Origin: an uncultured Eisenbergiella sp.
Lineage (GTDB): Bacteria > Bacillota > Clostridia > Lachnospirales > Lachnospiraceae
Direction: 5' to 3'
Length of the DNA: 5,148 nucleotides
Assembly (NCBI GenBank): GCA_948960675.1
Contig: CARDPF010000230.1
Location: forward strand, 1-5,148
Shown: piece by piece, positions 5,078 through 5,148 of the stretch
How the letters are laid out: the number at the start of each line of letters is the position of its first letter
Numbering within the stretch: position 1 is the stretch's first letter
The notes under the pieces: generated by a model
The model's input: only the letters and a program-made list of their open reading frames with translations
Database searches by the model: none
Told to the model about the DNA's origin: nothing
Program-made: the position numbers and the translations under genes

Positions 5078-5123
5078 GCCGGTATAAGCAAGTAGGGCGA
5101 CAGCCCGGATTGCGCATACCGGC
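5078..5123. repeat. Inverted repeat GCCGGTAT/ATACCGGC with inner hairpin
   Basis: GCCGGTAT (5078-5085) is the exact reverse complement of ATACCGGC (5116-5123). Between them GGGC (5095-5098) pairs with GCCC (5103-5106) around a 4-base loop. AAGCAAG (5086-5092) is also complementary to CTTGCTT (5042-5048) in the neighbouring palindrome, so the two can interact. Confidence 0.45.
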
Positions 5124-5148
5124 GGCAGCTGTGGAGCGCGTAAGCGCG
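5124..5148. other. GC-rich right edge with a small hairpin
   Basis: CGCG (5137-5140) pairs with CGCG (5145-5148) around TAAG at the very end of the window, so the structure may continue beyond it. No coding sequence, promoter or T-tract is seen. An upstream gene, if any, lies outside the window. Confidence 0.35.

Overview
The window looks like part of a carbohydrate-use locus from a moderately GC-rich member of the Clostridia, most likely a Lachnospiraceae-type gut bacterium. This rests on three things: the protein families present (a DUF4867 protein next to an L-fucose/L-arabinose isomerase-family protein and a cytoplasmic GH3 enzyme), the strong AGGAGG ribosome sites, and the many short GC-rich palindromes between genes. 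I cannot name the genus from sequence alone.

All three real genes lie on the minus strand, so the locus reads from right to left. First is a 204-residue DUF4867 protein (4981 to 4367), then a 494-residue sugar isomerase-family protein (4261 to 2777), then a 713-residue GH3 beta-xylosidase/beta-glucosidase (2543 to 402). A 97-base gap with one small hairpin separates the first two, and they probably share a transcript. A textbook intrinsic terminator (2725-2760) follows the isomerase. GH3 therefore probably has its own promoter or depends on readthrough. Its 180-base leader carries a perfect 16-bp operator-like dyad (2670-2685) and two back-to-back hairpins (2570-2632).

The likely joint role is intracellular processing of imported plant or host oligosaccharides. 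GH3 would release a monosaccharide from the non-reducing end, and the isomerase would convert an aldose to its ketose. DUF4867 has no established role; its sequence suggests a degenerate cupin-like metal site, which would fit a small sugar-handling enzyme or accessory protein. No transporter, kinase or regulator is inside the window.

The two ends hold no credible genes. Bases 1-401, downstream of GH3, are a mosaic of perfect inverted repeats. They include a 163-bp unit bounded by 12-bp inverted repeats and 9-bp direct repeats that resembles a miniature mobile element. Bases 4996-5148, upstream of DUF4867, are a dense cluster of GC-rich palindromes. Two gene starts were moved inward from the longest open frame: GH3 from a TTG at 2591 to the ATG at 2543, and the isomerase from the ATG at 4270 to the ATG at 4261.
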